A DNA stretch of 64,000 bases from Diplonema papillatum (Eukaryota; Euglenozoa; Diplonemea; Diplonemida; Diplonemidae): positions 105,606-169,605 of the forward strand of contig JAPJBO010000486.1 of the NCBI GenBank assembly GCA_030068145.1. The letters run 5' to 3'. Shown here piece by piece: positions 62,589-64,000 of the stretch (positions are counted from its first letter, which is position 1; every line of letters begins with the position of its first letter). The notes below the pieces were generated by a model, which had not been told where the DNA came from, searched no databases, and worked only from the letters and a program-made list of their open reading frames with translations. The position numbers were made by a program, and so were the translations under genes.

Positions 62589-63971
62589 GCGTCTCAGAGA
62601 AGCATGCTTGCAGGACGCCTTGGTGGAAGTCGACAGGTTTTGTGCGAACACCGGCATGTCGATCGGGATACCGAAGACGTTCGCTTTCGGGACGCCGAAG
62701 GGGTACGAAGCGAAGTTGAAGATAGGTGGCACCGACATCGTGACGAAGGAAGAGCTTACAATCGTAGGATGTCTGGTCGGCACGAAGCGGACACGCAGAA
62801 CAACGGACCTGCGCTACGACCAGCGTGCAGAGGAGGCCGAACGGTTGGGTGCCTTACCGATCTCGATGACGCAGAGGTCGGGACTAGCGGCGATGGCAGT
62901 TTTACCGGCGGCGATATAAGGCTCGGAGTTCGCGCTCCCGACGGTGTGGGGGCTGGGGAAGTTCACCGCAGCATTACACTCAGAGGCGTCTGGGACCCGG
63001 TGAGACTGCATAGGGCGCAGGAGGCCGTGTTGGGCATTCTATAGAACGCCCACTTGCTCGGCCCCTACACAGTGCTGCCGTATCGGTCGCTCGGCATGAT
63101 CGCAGAAGTGTGCCGAAAGAGGCCGGCGCGGAGGGCCCGCGTCGCAACAGTTCGAAGGGCGTATGGCAGCAGAATCCGCGCATGGGGACCGATCGGTATT
63201 GCGGCCGAGCATGCAAAAAAGCTCGGTATACGATGGACAGAAGATCTCGACGACGCCGAGGACGAGGCAGGGAATGTGCTGAGGCTGGTGCGACAGAGTA
63301 AGGGGGAGCGAGGGCACACCCTGAGAAAGGCGATTCACGGCTGGCGACTAGGGGAGCTCGAGAAGAGGCGCACAAACTTCGGAGGGGTACGGGCGGGTGT
63401 CGACTACACCGCGACGAATGCCTACGGGCTGAAGGCGTCGACAACGCTGACGGCCGCGCGGGACGTTGCCGAGGTCGTAGCAGGGTCGGTGATGACGGAA
63501 TCACATGCTGCCAAGCTGTGGGGAGGTGACGGGCTGTGCAGACGCTGTGACGAGGCGACGGAAGAAACTCTGGGCCACATTTGGTGGCAGTGCCGGGCGT
63601 ATGAACGAATCCGAATGCAACAGCAGTATGCCGAAATTGTTGACGCAGATCGCTCGACTTGGCCTCCGTGCCTGCAAGAACACGGGATTCTGCCGAAGGG
63701 AAGTCGGATCAACATCGAAGTGCTGCACACATTCATGGCGGAAGTCATGCAAGAGAGACGACGGCTGGAGAGAGAAGGAAGAGACCGGGCAGTCGGCCAC
63801 CCCTGGAGACAACTGCACCCCGACGACTGCCCCCCGCGCCGACTGAATTTCGAAGCGATGGACCGGGGACCTTCGCGGCGGTCGGAGGAGAGAGGTGGTT
63901 CCGGGCGCTGCAACATTGGCTGGATGGGATGTGCTGGTCGTAGGGGTGACTCCGACGGCAAGCTGCAGTAG
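62589..63971 (+). pseudogene. 5'-truncated, frameshifted LINE relic related to the array element
   Basis: Two plus-strand frames (to 62919 and 63054..63971). The first matches the post-catalytic part of RT (FCANTGMSIGIPKTFAFG beside FCALTGMRLNMTKTLAMG in the array LINE). The second matches the connector and the zinc knuckle CRRCDEATEETLGHIWWQC, then WPPCLQEHG and a Pro-Arg-rich end. The catalytic RT motifs and the endonuclease are missing. It belongs to the same broad LINE clade but is clearly diverged from copies A-D. Confidence 0.8.
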
Positions 63972-64000
63972 ACTTCGAGTGTACACCGGGCTCGAATCTA

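Overview
This window is nuclear DNA of a unicellular eukaryote. Its genes encode typical eukaryotic proteins: THADA/TRM732, a Pho80-type cyclin, a membrane H+-pyrophosphatase, and PDZ/EF-hand and CNB-domain proteins. Some are split by GT-AG introns, and non-LTR retrotransposons, DNA transposons and minisatellites fill much of the rest. An SSU rRNA fragment near 35.5 kb carries the run GAGGCAGCGAA after the conserved CCCAAT segment, which I associate with Euglenozoa. Almost all host genes lie on the minus strand, introns are few, and acidocalcisome-type H+-PPases are present. I therefore infer a euglenozoan, perhaps a diplonemid. This is inference, not proof.

Layout. 0-0.6 kb: 5' part of a Pho80/PCL-like cyclin (-). 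1.7-8.8 kb: a two-exon THADA/TRM732 homologue (-), whose intron carries a hexamer minisatellite. 10.26-16.26 kb: a candidate 6-kb DNA transposon with perfect 38-bp terminal inverted repeats (TIRs) and TTA duplications, holding two unrecognised genes (+) and arrays of tRNA-T-arm-like repeats. 17.2-18.8 kb: a small type I membrane protein (-), probably spliced. 19.5-23.3 kb: tandem PDZ + EF-hand paralogues (-). 24.9-27.6 kb: a triple CNB-domain protein (-) with a 28S rRNA fragment just upstream. 29.1-32.0 kb: a divergent, intron-containing H+-PPase (-). 35.4-35.6 kb: an 18S rRNA fragment. 36.0-38.7 and 53.8-56.5 kb: two apparently identical intronless H+-PPase genes (-).

Between the H+-PPase copies, 39.23-51.16 kb is bounded by ~41-bp inverted repeats. 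Inside them is a head-to-tail array of one LINE: copy A is nearly complete (ORF1 plus APE-RT ORF2) and copies B-D are 5'-truncated. ORF1 and ORF2 share one frame and are separated by a single UGA, followed by two tandem 2A-like DVHPNPGP motifs. The UGA aligns with a Trp codon in the duplicated 2A leader. This possible readthrough plus ribosome-skipping layout is the most interesting feature of the window.

56.6-64 kb is transposon-rich: a hAT-type MITE with an exact 8-bp duplication, a decayed DIRS-like RT/RNase H pol (-), about 20 copies of an 85-bp minisatellite, and a decayed LINE relic related to the array element (+). UGA, UAG and UAA all end real genes here, so the standard code is assumed.
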